Assembly: GCF_022348165.1 (NCBI RefSeq)
Contig: NZ_JAKRFI010000006.1
Location: 1-64,000 of the forward strand
DNA: 64,000 nt
Direction of reading: 5' to 3'
DNA from: Halomonas sp. McH1-25
Lineage (GTDB): Bacteria > Pseudomonadota > Gammaproteobacteria > Pseudomonadales > Halomonadaceae
The translations under genes were made by a program, and so were the position numbers. Of this stretch, positions 1 through 8,871 are shown piece after piece (the stretch's first letter is position 1; every line of letters begins with the position of its first letter). A model generated the notes under the pieces. It saw only the letters and a list, made by a program, of their open reading frames with translations, was not told where the DNA came from and did no database searches.

Positions 1-535
1 GCAGGTCGGTGGTGACCACGGCGGGCAGCTTGAGCGCGACGGTCTGCAGGCCGCCGTCGATCTCGCGAGTGACGTTGACCGTGCCCTCCTGAACGTCGAC
101 TTTCGAGGCGAAGGTGCCCTGCCCCCAACCGGTCAGCGCAGCGAGCATCTGCCCGGTCTGGTTGTTGTCGGTGTCGATGGCCTGCTTGCCGAGAATGACC
201 AGTTGCGGCTGCTCGTCATCGATCACCTTCTTGAGCAGCTTGGCCACCGCCAGCGACTCGACGCGCTCGTCGCTGGCAACATGGATGGCGCGGTCGGCGC
301 CCAGCGCCAGCGCGGTGCGCAGCTGTTCCTGGGCAGCCTTGGGTCCGACGGTTACTGCGACGACCTCCGTGGCGATGCCTTTCTCCTTGAGTCGTACCGC
401 CTCTTCCACGGCGATCTCGCAAAACGGATTCATGGCCATCTTGACGTTGGTAAGGTCGACGTCGGAGTGATCCGCCTTGACGCGGATCTTGACGTTGTAG
501 TCGATGACGCGTTTGACCGCGACGAGTACTTTCAT
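1..535 (-). CDS. etfB: Electron transfer flavoprotein beta subunit, 3' end outside window
   Basis: EtfB is half of the soluble FAD/AMP-containing ETF, which collects electrons from acyl-CoA and other flavin dehydrogenases and hands them to ETF-quinone oxidoreductase. The gene reads leftward from ATG at 535 (SD-like AGGTGA just upstream) and leaves the window after 178 codons. It begins [20 protein letters not shown], typical of the housekeeping subunit, and carries the ETF-beta [10 protein letters not shown] motif near residue 140. etfA is expected next, to the left, out of view. The CoA-transferase gene on the same strand stops only 25 nt upstream, which leaves little room for a private promoter. 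I see no defect in the visible part. Confidence 0.95.
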   Translation of the reverse strand, partial: MKVLVAVKRVIDYNVKIRVKADHSDVDLTNVKMAMNPFCEIAVEEAVRLKEKGIATEVVAVTVGPKAAQEQLRTALALGADRAIHVASDERVESLAVAKLLKKVIDDEQPQLVILGKQAIDTDNNQTGQMLAALTGWGQGTFASKVDVQEGTVNVTREIDGGLQTVALKLPAVVTTDL

Positions 536-560
536 GGTCTTCACCTGCTTCCCTGCCGAG

Positions 561-1748
561 TTACTTAACGACACCTTGCTCACGCAGCGCTGCTAAACGT
601 TCGGCAGAGATGCCTAAGCTATCCATTACTTCATCAGTGTGTTGGGCATAGACAGGAGCAGGGCTACGGATCGTCGGAGGAGTCAATGATAACTTGCTGG
701 GAAAACCAATCATCTTCATCTTGCCGATCACTGGATGTTCCACCTCCTGCACCATACCCCGCTCCAGGTAGTGTGGATCTTGCAAAGCTTGGGCGAAGTT
801 ATTGATCGGCCCAGCCGGCACTCCCGCTTGGTCGCACTTTTCCAGCCAGTATGACATATCGTCTTCAACGAAAATCTCTTCCAGTACTGACTCAAGGGTC
901 TCTACATTCTGACCACGTAGATGGTTGGTTTCGAAGCGAGGATCTTCGAGCAGGTCAGGACGCGCGATCACTTCAAGGCACAGACGCTCCCAGGTGCGCT
1001 GATTGGCGCATCCGAGCATGATGTAGCCATCCCGTACTTTAATCGCTTGATAGGGCGCCGATACACGGTGACGCCAACCAGTAGGTTGTGGAACAGTGCC
1101 ATTGGTAAAGTAGGCCGCCGCCTCCCAAGAGAACCAAGGCAGGCCGCACTCGGCAATAGCAACGTCGACCAGTTGCCCTTCACCGGTATTCATTTTATGA
1201 ATGTAGGCCGCAAGGATGGAATAGGCAGCGGTGATACCCGCACCAATATCATACACAGCAATGCCTGTCTTTAATGGCCTACGCCCCGGTTCGCCGGTCA
1301 TCGACATTAGCCCAGTCATGCCCTGAGCCACCAGGTCGAATCCGCCTTTATGACTGTACGGTCCAGTCTGCCCATAACCTGAGATAGAGCAATAGATTAT
1401 GCCCGGATTGATCTCTTTGATCGTCTCGTAGTCGACCTTGAGAGTTTTGGCTACGCCCGTACGGTAATTTTCGACGATGACATCAGCATCCTTAGCCAGC
1501 TGATAGAATATTTCTCTACCTGCATCCTCCTTGAGGTTAAGAGAGATACTCTTCTTGTTGCGATTGATCTGAGCAAAGCAAGTAGATTCATCATTAACAT
1601 AGGGACCCATCTGCCGGCTGTCATCGCCGCCATTGACCTTCTCTACCTTGGTCACCTCTGCGCCCAAATCGGCCAGTACCATGGTGCAGTATGGCCCCGC
1701 CATTATTTGTGAGATATCCAGCACCTTCATTTTCGACAACGCAAGCAT
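561..1748 (-). CDS. Class III (CaiB/BaiF family) CoA-transferase
   Basis: 395 residues, the usual length for family III CoA-transferases, which move CoA between carboxylic acids through an aspartyl-CoA thioester. The N-terminus shows the family pattern [12 protein letters not shown] followed by [12 protein letters not shown]. The likely catalytic Asp is D167 (in AVYDIGAG), aligned by eye with D169 of formyl-CoA transferase. The start at 1748 has AGGAG 8 nt upstream. It lies 28 nt after the enoyl-CoA hydratase-like gene on the same strand and probably forms a two-gene operon with it. It is likely to activate the acid handled by its neighbour. The acid itself cannot be deduced; CaiB-like, formyl-CoA and succinyl-CoA:acid specificities are all possible. 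Confidence 0.88.
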   Translation of the reverse strand: MLALSKMKVLDISQIMAGPYCTMVLADLGAEVTKVEKVNGGDDSRQMGPYVNDESTCFAQINRNKKSISLNLKEDAGREIFYQLAKDADVIVENYRTGVAKTLKVDYETIKEINPGIIYCSISGYGQTGPYSHKGGFDLVAQGMTGLMSMTGEPGRRPLKTGIAVYDIGAGITAAYSILAAYIHKMNTGEGQLVDVAIAECGLPWFSWEAAAYFTNGTVPQPTGWRHRVSAPYQAIKVRDGYIMLGCANQRTWERLCLEVIARPDLLEDPRFETNHLRGQNVETLESVLEEIFVEDDMSYWLEKCDQAGVPAGPINNFAQALQDPHYLERGMVQEVEHPVIGKMKMIGFPSKLSLTPPTIRSPAPVYAQHTDEVMDSLGISAERLAALREQGVVK

Positions 1749-1776
1749 TTCTCAATCTCCTAAAGCTTATTTGTCA

Positions 1777-2571
1777 TTATTTGCCTAACCATGAGTGCGG
1801 TTTTTTGTTGATGAAGGCATCCACAGCGTTATGAAAGTCCTGACTGGTATAGCAGAGTTCAATCAGGTCTTTGTCCATGCCCGGCTCAGGCCGTCGACTG
1901 GCCTGGACTCGCCGAATCCCTTCCTTACACGCCCTAAGAGTTAGCGGTGCAAAACTACTTAGCTTGGCAGCGACAGCGCGCACTTCGTCCTCGATGGATT
2001 CTGGTTGGCTAACCTGGGTGATTAACCCCGCACTGAGGCTTTCATCTGCCTTGAGCAGGCGGGCCAGCATTAATACTTCCTTAGCACGGGCGCCACCTAC
2101 CAAATCGACGATGCGGGCCATATTGTTAAGCGATACACAATTACCTAGGGTGCGAGCAATTGGGATTCCGAACTTAAGGTCTGGCGTGGCGTAGCGGAAA
2201 TCACAAACCATAGCGATCGCAGCTCCGCCGCCGACGCAGAAGCCCTCAAGCATGGCAATGGTCGGTTTCTGGAGCGTCTCCAGACGCTCAATGACACGGT
2301 CGATACGCTGTTCGTAATCGATCGCATCAGTCGGACTGTTAAAGGTCTCGAATTGCTTGATATCAGTGCCTGCGATAAAGGCCTCACCGCCGCTACCGCG
2401 AAGGATTACGACATCAACGCCCTCATCCTGTTCTAGCTCGTCGCACAATCGCTCAAGCTCATCGTACATGCCCCAGGTCATGGCATTTCTGACTTCTGGA
2501 CGGTTGAAGATCACCCAGGCGATACGCCCTTCCCGAATGCACTCCAGCTCAACAGATGTCTTGGGTTCCAT
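1777..2571 (-). CDS. Enoyl-CoA hydratase/isomerase family protein lacking both catalytic Glu
   Basis: 264-residue crotonase-fold protein. I chose ATG at 2571 because GGAGG stands 7 nt before it; an upstream in-frame ATG at 2619 has no such site. The oxyanion-hole region (FIAGTDIKQF, residues 65-74) and the GGG turn (114-116) are present. In rat enoyl-CoA hydratase the two catalytic Glu lie directly after the GGGC turn and in GQPE. Here the matching positions are A118 and I138, so ordinary hydration chemistry is doubtful. It precedes the CoA-transferase, so it probably acts on a CoA thioester. Non-hydratase members of the fold (isomerase, decarboxylase, hydrolase) are alternatives. It is headed by the shared operator at 2632-2651. 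Confidence 0.85.
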   Translation of the reverse strand: MEPKTSVELECIREGRIAWVIFNRPEVRNAMTWGMYDELERLCDELEQDEGVDVVILRGSGGEAFIAGTDIKQFETFNSPTDAIDYEQRIDRVIERLETLQKPTIAMLEGFCVGGGAAIAMVCDFRYATPDLKFGIPIARTLGNCVSLNNMARIVDLVGGARAKEVLMLARLLKADESLSAGLITQVSQPESIEDEVRAVAAKLSSFAPLTLRACKEGIRRVQASRRPEPGMDKDLIELCYTSQDFHNAVDAFINKKPHSWLGK

Positions 2572-2631
2572 AATCCCTCCACTATGAGGAGTGGCCGACC
2601 GAGGCCAGAAACCACTCAACCTATAATGGTG

Positions 2632-2651
2632 GAATTATGAACTCATAATTC
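2632..2651. promoter_or_regulatory. Shared 20-bp palindromic operator, site 1 (CoA-transferase operon)
   Basis: GAATTATGA-AC-TCATAATTC, perfect 9-bp arms around a 2-bp centre, 61 nt upstream of the enoyl-CoA hydratase-like start. Near copies occur at 10598-10617, 16934-16953 and 17131-17150, each heading another catabolic operon. I infer a binding site for the GntR/FCD regulator encoded at 12213-12890, since that is the only regulator gene in this part of the window. Confidence 0.7.
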
Positions 2652-2663
2652 ATTTTAACAATA

Positions 2664-2713
2664 TAGACCTTGGTCTACGCACAACCATGCTCACCCTAAT
2701 AGACCTTTCTATT
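2664..2713. promoter_or_regulatory. Second palindrome pair (TAGACC-TT-GGTCTA and AATAGA-CCTT-TCTATT)
   Basis: Perfect dyad TAGACC-TT-GGTCTA at 2664-2677, exactly 12 nt beyond the 20-bp palindrome, and a related dyad AATAGACCTTTCTATT at 2698-2713. The first dyad recurs at the same distance from the palindrome at 10630-10643 and, in weaker form, at 16967-16978. Its position suggests an activator or second dimer site over the -35/spacer region of a leftward promoter. No strong -35 hexamer is visible there. Confidence 0.55.
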
Positions 2714-2866
2714 CAGCAACTTAAGAAATAAATCCTTTTTAATAAATGAATTTTGTATTATTGACTCATTATTTGGTTGTGCTTACCGTAAACTACTATG
2801 GGTCTGTGACGGGCCTAAGGCTGCACCGGACATGGAAACAACAACCGATAAGACGAGGACAAGCCT

Positions 2867-3403
2867 ATGGCACTCTATGCATTGGGAGAGCTCTCTCCTG
2901 AACTTCTGCCAGGCGCATATACCGCCCCCGAGGCCGTGCTCATCGGGGATGTGAAGCTAGAGGAAAACGCCAGCGTCTGGCCCGGTGCCGTATTGCGCGG
3001 CGATAACGAACCCATCAAGGTCGGCAAGGGCAGTAATATCCAAGAGAATTGTGTACTTCACACAGATCCCGGTTTTCCTATTCACATCGGTGACAATGTC
3101 ACAGTAGGCCACTTAGTGATGTTGCATGGCTGCACTATCGGCAATGGAAGTCTGGTCGGTATGCATGCCACTGTACTCAACGGCGCAACCATTGGCGAAA
3201 ATTGTCTAATCGGAGCCGGCGCAGTAATAACAGCCAATAAGGAATTTCCGCCCAACTCGCTTATCTTGGGCGCCCCGGCCAAAGTCGTGCGTACTCTGAG
3301 CGAGGAGGAGATCGCTGGATTGGTACAAAGCAGCGAGAGCTATGTGGCACGTAAGGAGCGTTACAATAACGAGCTTAGGCGTCTCGACGACGCTTCTGTC
3401 TAA
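2867..3403 (+). CDS. Gamma-carbonic anhydrase-like hexapeptide protein (PaaY/CaiE family)
   Basis: 178-residue left-handed beta-helix protein built of hexapeptide repeats. The three zinc-ligand His of gamma-carbonic anhydrases are present (H65, H82, H87 in HTDPGF and VGHLVMLHG), as are the R44/D46 and Q59 positions of the active site. PaaY and CaiE, homologues in phenylacetate and carnitine operons, have been linked to thioesterase or helper roles. The gene stands divergent from the CoA-transferase/hydratase operon, so a helper role in that CoA-thioester pathway is plausible. A GAGG site precedes the ATG. A strong hairpin follows the stop. Confidence 0.85.
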   Translation: MALYALGELSPELLPGAYTAPEAVLIGDVKLEENASVWPGAVLRGDNEPIKVGKGSNIQENCVLHTDPGFPIHIGDNVTVGHLVMLHGCTIGNGSLVGMHATVLNGATIGENCLIGAGAVITANKEFPPNSLILGAPAKVVRTLSEEEIAGLVQSSESYVARKERYNNELRRLDDASV

Positions 3404-3408
3404 CGGAT

Positions 3409-3446
3409 ACGGTGGGCGGATAGATAATCCGCCCACCGTTACTTTT
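3409..3446 (+). terminator. Intrinsic terminator between convergent genes
   Basis: Perfect 13-bp stem (ACGGTGGGCGGAT ... ATCCGCCCACCGT, loop AGATA, 3409-3439) followed by TACTTTT on the + strand. It ends the hexapeptide-protein gene and separates it from the convergent dehydrogenase gene. Confidence 0.85.
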
Positions 3447-4347
3447 AAACGCGGCTATCCTCTTCTGCAAGCAGGCTAATCAGTTCAGGAATAGTATCCT
3501 GCTCATGTCCAGAGGCTTTGGCAGCCTCAAGCACCGCATAAATTCCTTCCGCTGCCGACTGCCGCGCGTTAAGGTCGTTGGTCATCTCCAGGTAGTACCC
3601 TAAGTCCTTGTGCGCATTTGAGATGCTGAATTTAAAGCCAGAGTTATCGCGCTCGAGGATATAGGGCTGCAGGCGTTGCAGGATGGCACCGGCGCCACCT
3701 CCCTTTGCGAGCACTTCAACTAGCGCCTCTGCAGAAACACCACCGCGCTGAGCACAGGCCGCAGCTTCCGCCAATACAGTAGAAAACCCCAGCGAGACAA
3801 AGTTATGTAATAACTTAAGCTTATGCCCCGAGCCTACCGGTCCGGCATACGTGATATTTTCAGAAAAACTTTCTAAGAGTGGCTGCTGGGCCTCATAAAG
3901 ACTGCGCTCTCCCCCGACAATGAGATTAAGTCGACCCTCCGCAGCTTCTTTCGGCGTGCGCGTCATAGGCGCATCCAGAAAGCGCCCGCCGGCCTCGTTC
4001 ACTGCCTTAGCGATGCTTTCGGTGGAGCTGGGTACCGCCGTCGAGCAATCGATAATCACTCCATCCGGTCTGAGCCCTTTGAGCACACCGTCTTCGCGGA
4101 ACAACACATCTTCAACCTGCGGCGAGCCAGTCACACAAATAATAACCACATTACAATGGGCAGCCAGCTCACGGCCACTGGTATACGCTTTAGCACCTTT
4201 GGCCACCAGATTATCCACTGGCTGGTTGCCAGGATGATCTAAAAAGCCCAGCGCCCAACCATTCTTCTGGATGTTGCTGGCAATCCCATGCCCCATCAGG
4301 CCGATGCCGATCACGCCAACCTGTACGTTCGCTCGATTATCGTTCAT
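3445..4347 (-). CDS. NAD(P)-dependent beta-hydroxyacid dehydrogenase (HIBADH family)
   Basis: 300 residues from ATG at 4347, with AAGGA 8 nt upstream; a longer reading from 4473 would overlap the preceding aldehyde dehydrogenase gene. The N-terminal Rossmann motif GIGLMG and the catalytic-lysine segment GSGHKLKLLHNF mark the 3-hydroxyisobutyrate/tartronate-semialdehyde/L-threonate dehydrogenase family. The usual DAPVSGG motif is altered to DAPMTRT, so the substrate may be unusual. It is the last gene of the operon tctC-tctB-tctA-FAD dehydrogenase-aldehyde dehydrogenase-this gene. It probably oxidises or reduces a 2- or 3-hydroxyacid intermediate made from the transported acid. Confidence 0.86.
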   Translation of the reverse strand: MNDNRANVQVGVIGIGLMGHGIASNIQKNGWALGFLDHPGNQPVDNLVAKGAKAYTSGRELAAHCNVVIICVTGSPQVEDVLFREDGVLKGLRPDGVIIDCSTAVPSSTESIAKAVNEAGGRFLDAPMTRTPKEAAEGRLNLIVGGERSLYEAQQPLLESFSENITYAGPVGSGHKLKLLHNFVSLGFSTVLAEAAACAQRGGVSAEALVEVLAKGGGAGAILQRLQPYILERDNSGFKFSISNAHKDLGYYLEMTNDLNARQSAAEGIYAVLEAAKASGHEQDTIPELISLLAEEDSRV

Positions 4348-4378
4348 TACGTTATCCTTAGCGAAATGCTGCCCGGGT

Positions 4379-5830
4379 TCAGAGCCCACCCATACACATA
4401 TACTTGATCTCGATATAGTCATCGATGCCGTACTTGGAGCCCTCCCGGCCGATGCCAGACTCCTTAACGCCACCGAAAGGTGCTAGCTCTGAGGAGATGA
4501 TCCCTTCATTGATACCGACGATGCCGTACTCGAGAGCTTCGGCAACACGCCACACACGCCCAATGTCGCGGCTATAGAAGTAGCAGGCCAGTCCGAATTC
4601 AGTATCGTTGGCTTGGCGAATCACCTCGGCCTCGTCGTTGAAGCGAAGCAAGGGTGCCACCGGACCGAAGGTCTCCTCATTCATGAGCAGAGCATCGCTG
4701 GAGACTTCAGTGAGAATGGTGGGCGAGAAAAAGTTGCCACCTAGAGCATGTCGCTCACCACCCAGGTATACCGAGGCACCCTTGGCCTTAGCATCGGCTA
4801 TGTGCTGTTCGGCTTTCTCTACCGCGGCCAGGTCAATCAGTGGCCCGATAGTTACACCCGATTCCAACCCGTCACCGATGTGCAGGGCATTGACGGCTTG
4901 AGCCAGTTTATCGGCAAAGGCATCGTAGACTTTGTCATGAACGAAGATACGGTTGGCACAAACGCAGGTCTGCCCAGCATTACGGAACTTCGACGCCATC
5001 ACGCCAGCCACCGCCTGATCGAGGTCAGCATCGTCGAAGATGATGAACGGAGCGTTACCGCCAAGCTCCATTGACACCTTCTTGACGGTGTTGGCGCATT
5101 GGCTGAGCAGTACCTTGCCCACTTCGGTAGAGCCAGTGAAAGAGAGCTTCCGGACAATAGGATTGGCAGTCAACTCGCCACCTACGACCCTTGCCGAACC
5201 GGTCACTACATTGAGCACACCCGCCGGCACACCTGCACGCTCGGCCAACTCGGCCAACGCCAGTGCGGAGTAAGGGGTACTGGAGGCCGGCTTGACTACT
5301 ACGGTACAACCGGCAGCCATGGCGGCGGCAGCCTTGCGAGTGATCATAGCATTAGGGAAATTCCACGGCGTAATGGCCGCGACCACACCGATCGGTTCCT
5401 TGGTGACCACAATGCGGCGATCGCTGGCATGGGAAGGAATTACGTCACCGTAAATGCGCTTAGCCTCTTCGCCGAACCACTCGATGAAGGCCGAGCCATA
5501 GGCGATTTCGCCCTTAGCTTCTTGTAGGGGCTTGCCCTGCTCAAGGGTCAGAATGGTTGCCAGGTCGTCCTGATGCTGCATGCACAGATCGTACCAGTCA
5601 CGCAGGATTGCAGCGCGCTGCTTGGCAGTCTTTGCTCGCCATGCCGGCAGGCTGGCGTTGGCGGCGTCAATGGCAGCGGCCACCTCATCCTGGGATAGGC
5701 TGGGCACGCTACCCAACGAATCTCCACTAGAGGGGTTGGAGACTTCGAGAGTCGCACCACTGGAGGCATCGGTCCATCGTCCACCAATGTAGCACTGCTG
5801 TTTGAAAAGCGTCTTGTCCTGGAGGTTCAT
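4379..5830 (-). CDS. NAD(P)-dependent aldehyde dehydrogenase, succinate-semialdehyde dehydrogenase type
   Basis: 483 residues, full length for the GabD-like branch of the aldehyde dehydrogenase superfamily. The cofactor segment TPWNFPNAM, the FTGSTEVGK motif, the general-base Glu (E255 in MELGGNAPF) and the catalytic Cys (C289 in GQTCVCANR) are all present. The protein oxidises a semialdehyde such as succinate, glutarate or 2-oxoglutarate semialdehyde to the acid. GAGGA precedes ATG 5830. The gene is 31 nt upstream of the HIBADH-family gene and 44 nt after the FAD dehydrogenase. It may take the semialdehyde end product into the TCA cycle. Confidence 0.9.
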   Translation of the reverse strand: MNLQDKTLFKQQCYIGGRWTDASSGATLEVSNPSSGDSLGSVPSLSQDEVAAAIDAANASLPAWRAKTAKQRAAILRDWYDLCMQHQDDLATILTLEQGKPLQEAKGEIAYGSAFIEWFGEEAKRIYGDVIPSHASDRRIVVTKEPIGVVAAITPWNFPNAMITRKAAAAMAAGCTVVVKPASSTPYSALALAELAERAGVPAGVLNVVTGSARVVGGELTANPIVRKLSFTGSTEVGKVLLSQCANTVKKVSMELGGNAPFIIFDDADLDQAVAGVMASKFRNAGQTCVCANRIFVHDKVYDAFADKLAQAVNALHIGDGLESGVTIGPLIDLAAVEKAEQHIADAKAKGASVYLGGERHALGGNFFSPTILTEVSSDALLMNEETFGPVAPLLRFNDEAEVIRQANDTEFGLACYFYSRDIGRVWRVAEALEYGIVGINEGIISSELAPFGGVKESGIGREGSKYGIDDYIEIKYMCMGGL

Positions 5831-5874
5831 TCAGGTGTCCTCGGGTTGGAGTTGTTCGGATGATGGTGCAGGGC

Positions 5875-7305
5875 TTAGGTTTGGTCGGGAGGCAAGATAC
5901 GTCCGGCGCTCATCAGCCCTTGCGGATCGAAGACGTGCTTGATGCCAGCGAATAATTGCTGCTCGGTGTCAGTGCTGCGGACTAGATAAGCCGCTTGCTT
6001 AGTGCGGCCGATACCGTGCTCGGCACTGATACTGCCATCGAAGCGGTCGACGACTTCGAAGAGTGCCTCCTCGAGACGGTGAAATAGCTCAGAGAGCGCA
6101 GCATCACTCTGGTCTGTGGGCGGTAGCACGTTGATATGCAGGTTGCCGTCTCCGATATGGCCGTAGGCGATGACTATAGCTTCGGTGGAAATGGCGGCCA
6201 TGGCCTCGCTAGCCTCGGCGACACACGCGGCAATAGAAGCGATGGGCACCGAGACGTCGGTACGTAAATGCTTCCCACGCATCAGTTGCCCTTCGACCAT
6301 GCTCTCCCGGATCTGCCACAACTGAGCAGCTTGAGCACTGCTGGAAGCCAGCACGCCATCGAGGACCATTTCTTCTTCCATGCCGCGTTCAAGCAAGTGT
6401 TCCAGCATCGTAGTTAGGTCTACCGGGCCGGCCGCCGCGAGCTCCATCAGCACATAATAGGAATATTCGTTATCAAGCGGATCACTGAGTTGTGAAGAGG
6501 CCTCAAAGGCCAGCTCCATACATTGGCGAGGAATCAACTCGAAGGCGGACAGCAGATCGCTGCAAGCGCGCCGTGCCAAAGTATAGAGTTTGACCGCAGC
6601 TTCTACCGAAGGTACCGCTAGCAACGCGGTCTGTGATTGCTCGGGAAGCGGGAATAGCTTGAGCACCGCTCCGGTCACGACCCCTAAAGTGCCCTCACTA
6701 CCGATAAAAAGCTGCGTCAGGTTGTAGCCTCGGTTGTCCTTATGGAGCCCCTTCATACCATTCCATATACGGCCATCGGGAAGCACTACCTCAAGGCCTA
6801 GGACCAGTTGGCGCATCATTCCGTAGCGCAGCACATTGACGCCTCCCGCATTAGTGGCAATGTTGCCCCCAATTTGGCAGCTACCCTGCGCGCCCAGGGA
6901 GAGCGGAAAAAAGCATGACTGCTCCGCTGCCGCCTGTTTGGCCTCCTCGAGCACGCAGCCACTATCCACGGCCATGGTGAAACTGAGCGGATCGATACTG
7001 CGGATCCGATTCATGCGCTCCAGGCTGATCACCAATTCAGAGCGTACATCATCCGGTAGTGCACCACCAACCAGTCCGGTATGCCCCCCTTGCGGCACCG
7101 AGGCAATACCATGTTCGTGGCAGAAGCGCACCACCTGTGATACTTCTTCGGTGCTCCTAGGCCTGACAATCGCCAACGGCCTACCCAGTTGATTGCCCGC
7201 CCAGTCACGTATGTAACGCCCGATATCCTCATCCTCATGCAGGACAGCATTTGTGCCTAACATGGCCGTTAGCTGTACAATGATCTCTGCATCGTTGATA
7301 GTCAT
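5875..7305 (-). CDS. FAD-linked hydroxyacid dehydrogenase (GlcD/D-2-hydroxyglutarate dehydrogenase family)
   Basis: 476 residues. The N-terminal FAD-binding PCMH fold shows PQGGHTGLVGGA (about residue 72) and GGNIATNAGG (about 148). The C-terminal FAD-oxidase domain shows HIGDGNLHINV and the end motif SAEHGIGRTKQ. The family covers D-2-hydroxyglutarate, D-lactate and glycolate (GlcD) dehydrogenases, which pass electrons to quinones or to ETF. It is the fourth gene of the Tct operon, 51 nt after tctA. I infer oxidation of a D-2-hydroxy acid brought in by the transporter. Confidence 0.88.
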   Translation of the reverse strand: MTINDAEIIVQLTAMLGTNAVLHEDEDIGRYIRDWAGNQLGRPLAIVRPRSTEEVSQVVRFCHEHGIASVPQGGHTGLVGGALPDDVRSELVISLERMNRIRSIDPLSFTMAVDSGCVLEEAKQAAAEQSCFFPLSLGAQGSCQIGGNIATNAGGVNVLRYGMMRQLVLGLEVVLPDGRIWNGMKGLHKDNRGYNLTQLFIGSEGTLGVVTGAVLKLFPLPEQSQTALLAVPSVEAAVKLYTLARRACSDLLSAFELIPRQCMELAFEASSQLSDPLDNEYSYYVLMELAAAGPVDLTTMLEHLLERGMEEEMVLDGVLASSSAQAAQLWQIRESMVEGQLMRGKHLRTDVSVPIASIAACVAEASEAMAAISTEAIVIAYGHIGDGNLHINVLPPTDQSDAALSELFHRLEEALFEVVDRFDGSISAEHGIGRTKQAAYLVRSTDTEQQLFAGIKHVFDPQGLMSAGRILPPDQT

Positions 7306-7356
7306 TAATCACCTGTGCGATAGACAGTTGCGCTTCATAGGTCCATTTGTTTTTCT

Positions 7357-8862
7357 TTAAGCATCACTCTTCTTGCGTGAGCGCAGGAATAGAGACTTCG
7401 CAAGCGGGTAAAGCACGAACAACAGGATCAGCGACAACAACGTGACCGCGATCGGACTATTAAAGAAAATCATTGGATCGCCACGTGAAATGTCGAGCGC
7501 TTGTCGCAGGCTGGTTTCGAGACGTGGCGTCAGCACAAATGCCAACAGTAGCGGCGCAACAGGATACTTGGCGACGCTCATGAAATAAGCGACGACACCA
7601 GAGCCGAGCATGAACCAGACATCGAACATGCTGTTATTTACGCTGTAAGAACCGACAACGCAGACGACTGCAATGACTGGGATCAGAATGGCATGAGGCA
7701 CGCGCAGCAATTTCACCAAGAACGGAATGATGGCAAGTGCAGCGAGTACCGCCATGACATTACCCAGGTACATTGAAGAGATTAGCCCCCACACGAAATC
7801 GGCGTTCTGCTGAAACAGTAGCGGCCCCGGCTGAAGCCCCCACATCATCAGCCCACCCAAGAGGACGGCAGACGTTCCGGACCCGGGAATACCCAGCGAC
7901 AGCAGCGGTGCGAAGGAACCCGCCGCCGCGGCGTTATTGCCAGCCTCGGAGGCAGCAACCCCCTCAATCTCTCCTTTACCAAGGTCCTGCCCCCGGCGCC
8001 CAACTTTTTTCTCCATTACGTACGCCAGAAACGAGCCTGTGGTGGCACCAGCGCCAGGCAGAATCCCTACGAGATTGCCTAACACGCCCGAACGCAGTGA
8101 AACAGGAAGAACGCGGAGCACTTCCTTACGGTCAAGCAGACTGTCTCGCAACCCCAGTTTATCGGTCAATCCAGAGGTGTTAATGCGGTTAACCATCATA
8201 TCCAGCACCTGGCTGAAGCCGAACATGCCGATAACCAATGGAATGAAGGAGATGCCGTTGAGTAGATACATCGAGTCGAAAGTAAAGCGCGGTTGGCCGA
8301 ATGCCAGGCCGAGCCCGATAGTCGAGAGCAGAATACCCAAAAAAGTGGAGATCAAACCCTTGCCGGGATTATCGCCAAGAAGCCAACCAATAGAGCACAG
8401 TGCCAACAGAATCAGCGCGGCAATCTCAGCGGGGCCAAATAGCAGTCCTACTTTGGCCAACACTGGTCCCAAAAAGGTGAGCATAATAATGCCCACGGTA
8501 CCGCCAATGAATGATGAGAGGTTGGCGGTAAATAACGCCTTACCGGCTAATCCCTTTTGCGACAGAGGATAACCATCCAATGCGGTTACCACCGCCGGTG
8601 CGTCGCCCGGAATATTGAGCAAAATCGCGCTGTAAGAACCACCATACATACAGCCGTAGTACAGGGCGCCCAGCATGATAATCCCGGTAATAGGGTCCAT
8701 CTGAAAAGTCAGCGGCAGCAGAAGGGCCACACCTGTCACGGAGCCAAGACCAGGAATGGCACCAATTACGATGCCTAAACCTGCACCGATCAAGGCAGCG
8801 AGAATATTCGAAAAGCTAAGGGAAGTGGCAAAGCCTTGTAAGAGTGATTGCAAAATATCCAT
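7357..8862 (-). CDS. tctA: Tripartite tricarboxylate transporter large membrane subunit TctA
   Basis: 501 residues, about 12 hydrophobic segments. The family signature PGLGSVTGVALLLP lies near residue 40, and a second copy-like motif ILPGAGATTGSFL is mid-protein, as expected for the duplicated TctA fold. It forms the carrier with TctB, using solute delivered by periplasmic TctC and ion-motive force. ATG at 8862 and GTG at 8868 are both possible starts; neither has a strong ribosome site. tctB stops at 8872, so translation is probably coupled. TTT systems carry citrate, aromatic acids or other carboxylates. Confidence 0.92.
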   Translation of the reverse strand: MDILQSLLQGFATSLSFSNILAALIGAGLGIVIGAIPGLGSVTGVALLLPLTFQMDPITGIIMLGALYYGCMYGGSYSAILLNIPGDAPAVVTALDGYPLSQKGLAGKALFTANLSSFIGGTVGIIMLTFLGPVLAKVGLLFGPAEIAALILLALCSIGWLLGDNPGKGLISTFLGILLSTIGLGLAFGQPRFTFDSMYLLNGISFIPLVIGMFGFSQVLDMMVNRINTSGLTDKLGLRDSLLDRKEVLRVLPVSLRSGVLGNLVGILPGAGATTGSFLAYVMEKKVGRRGQDLGKGEIEGVAASEAGNNAAAAGSFAPLLSLGIPGSGTSAVLLGGLMMWGLQPGPLLFQQNADFVWGLISSMYLGNVMAVLAALAIIPFLVKLLRVPHAILIPVIAVVCVVGSYSVNNSMFDVWFMLGSGVVAYFMSVAKYPVAPLLLAFVLTPRLETSLRQALDISRGDPMIFFNSPIAVTLLSLILLFVLYPLAKSLFLRSRKKSDA

Positions 8863-8871
8863 AAGCACCGC

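Noticed and set aside
2867-3403. Serine or sugar O-acetyltransferase of the hexapeptide family
   Set aside because: The three zinc-ligand His and the R/D/Q set of gamma-carbonic anhydrases are present, and the acetyltransferase catalytic loop is not.
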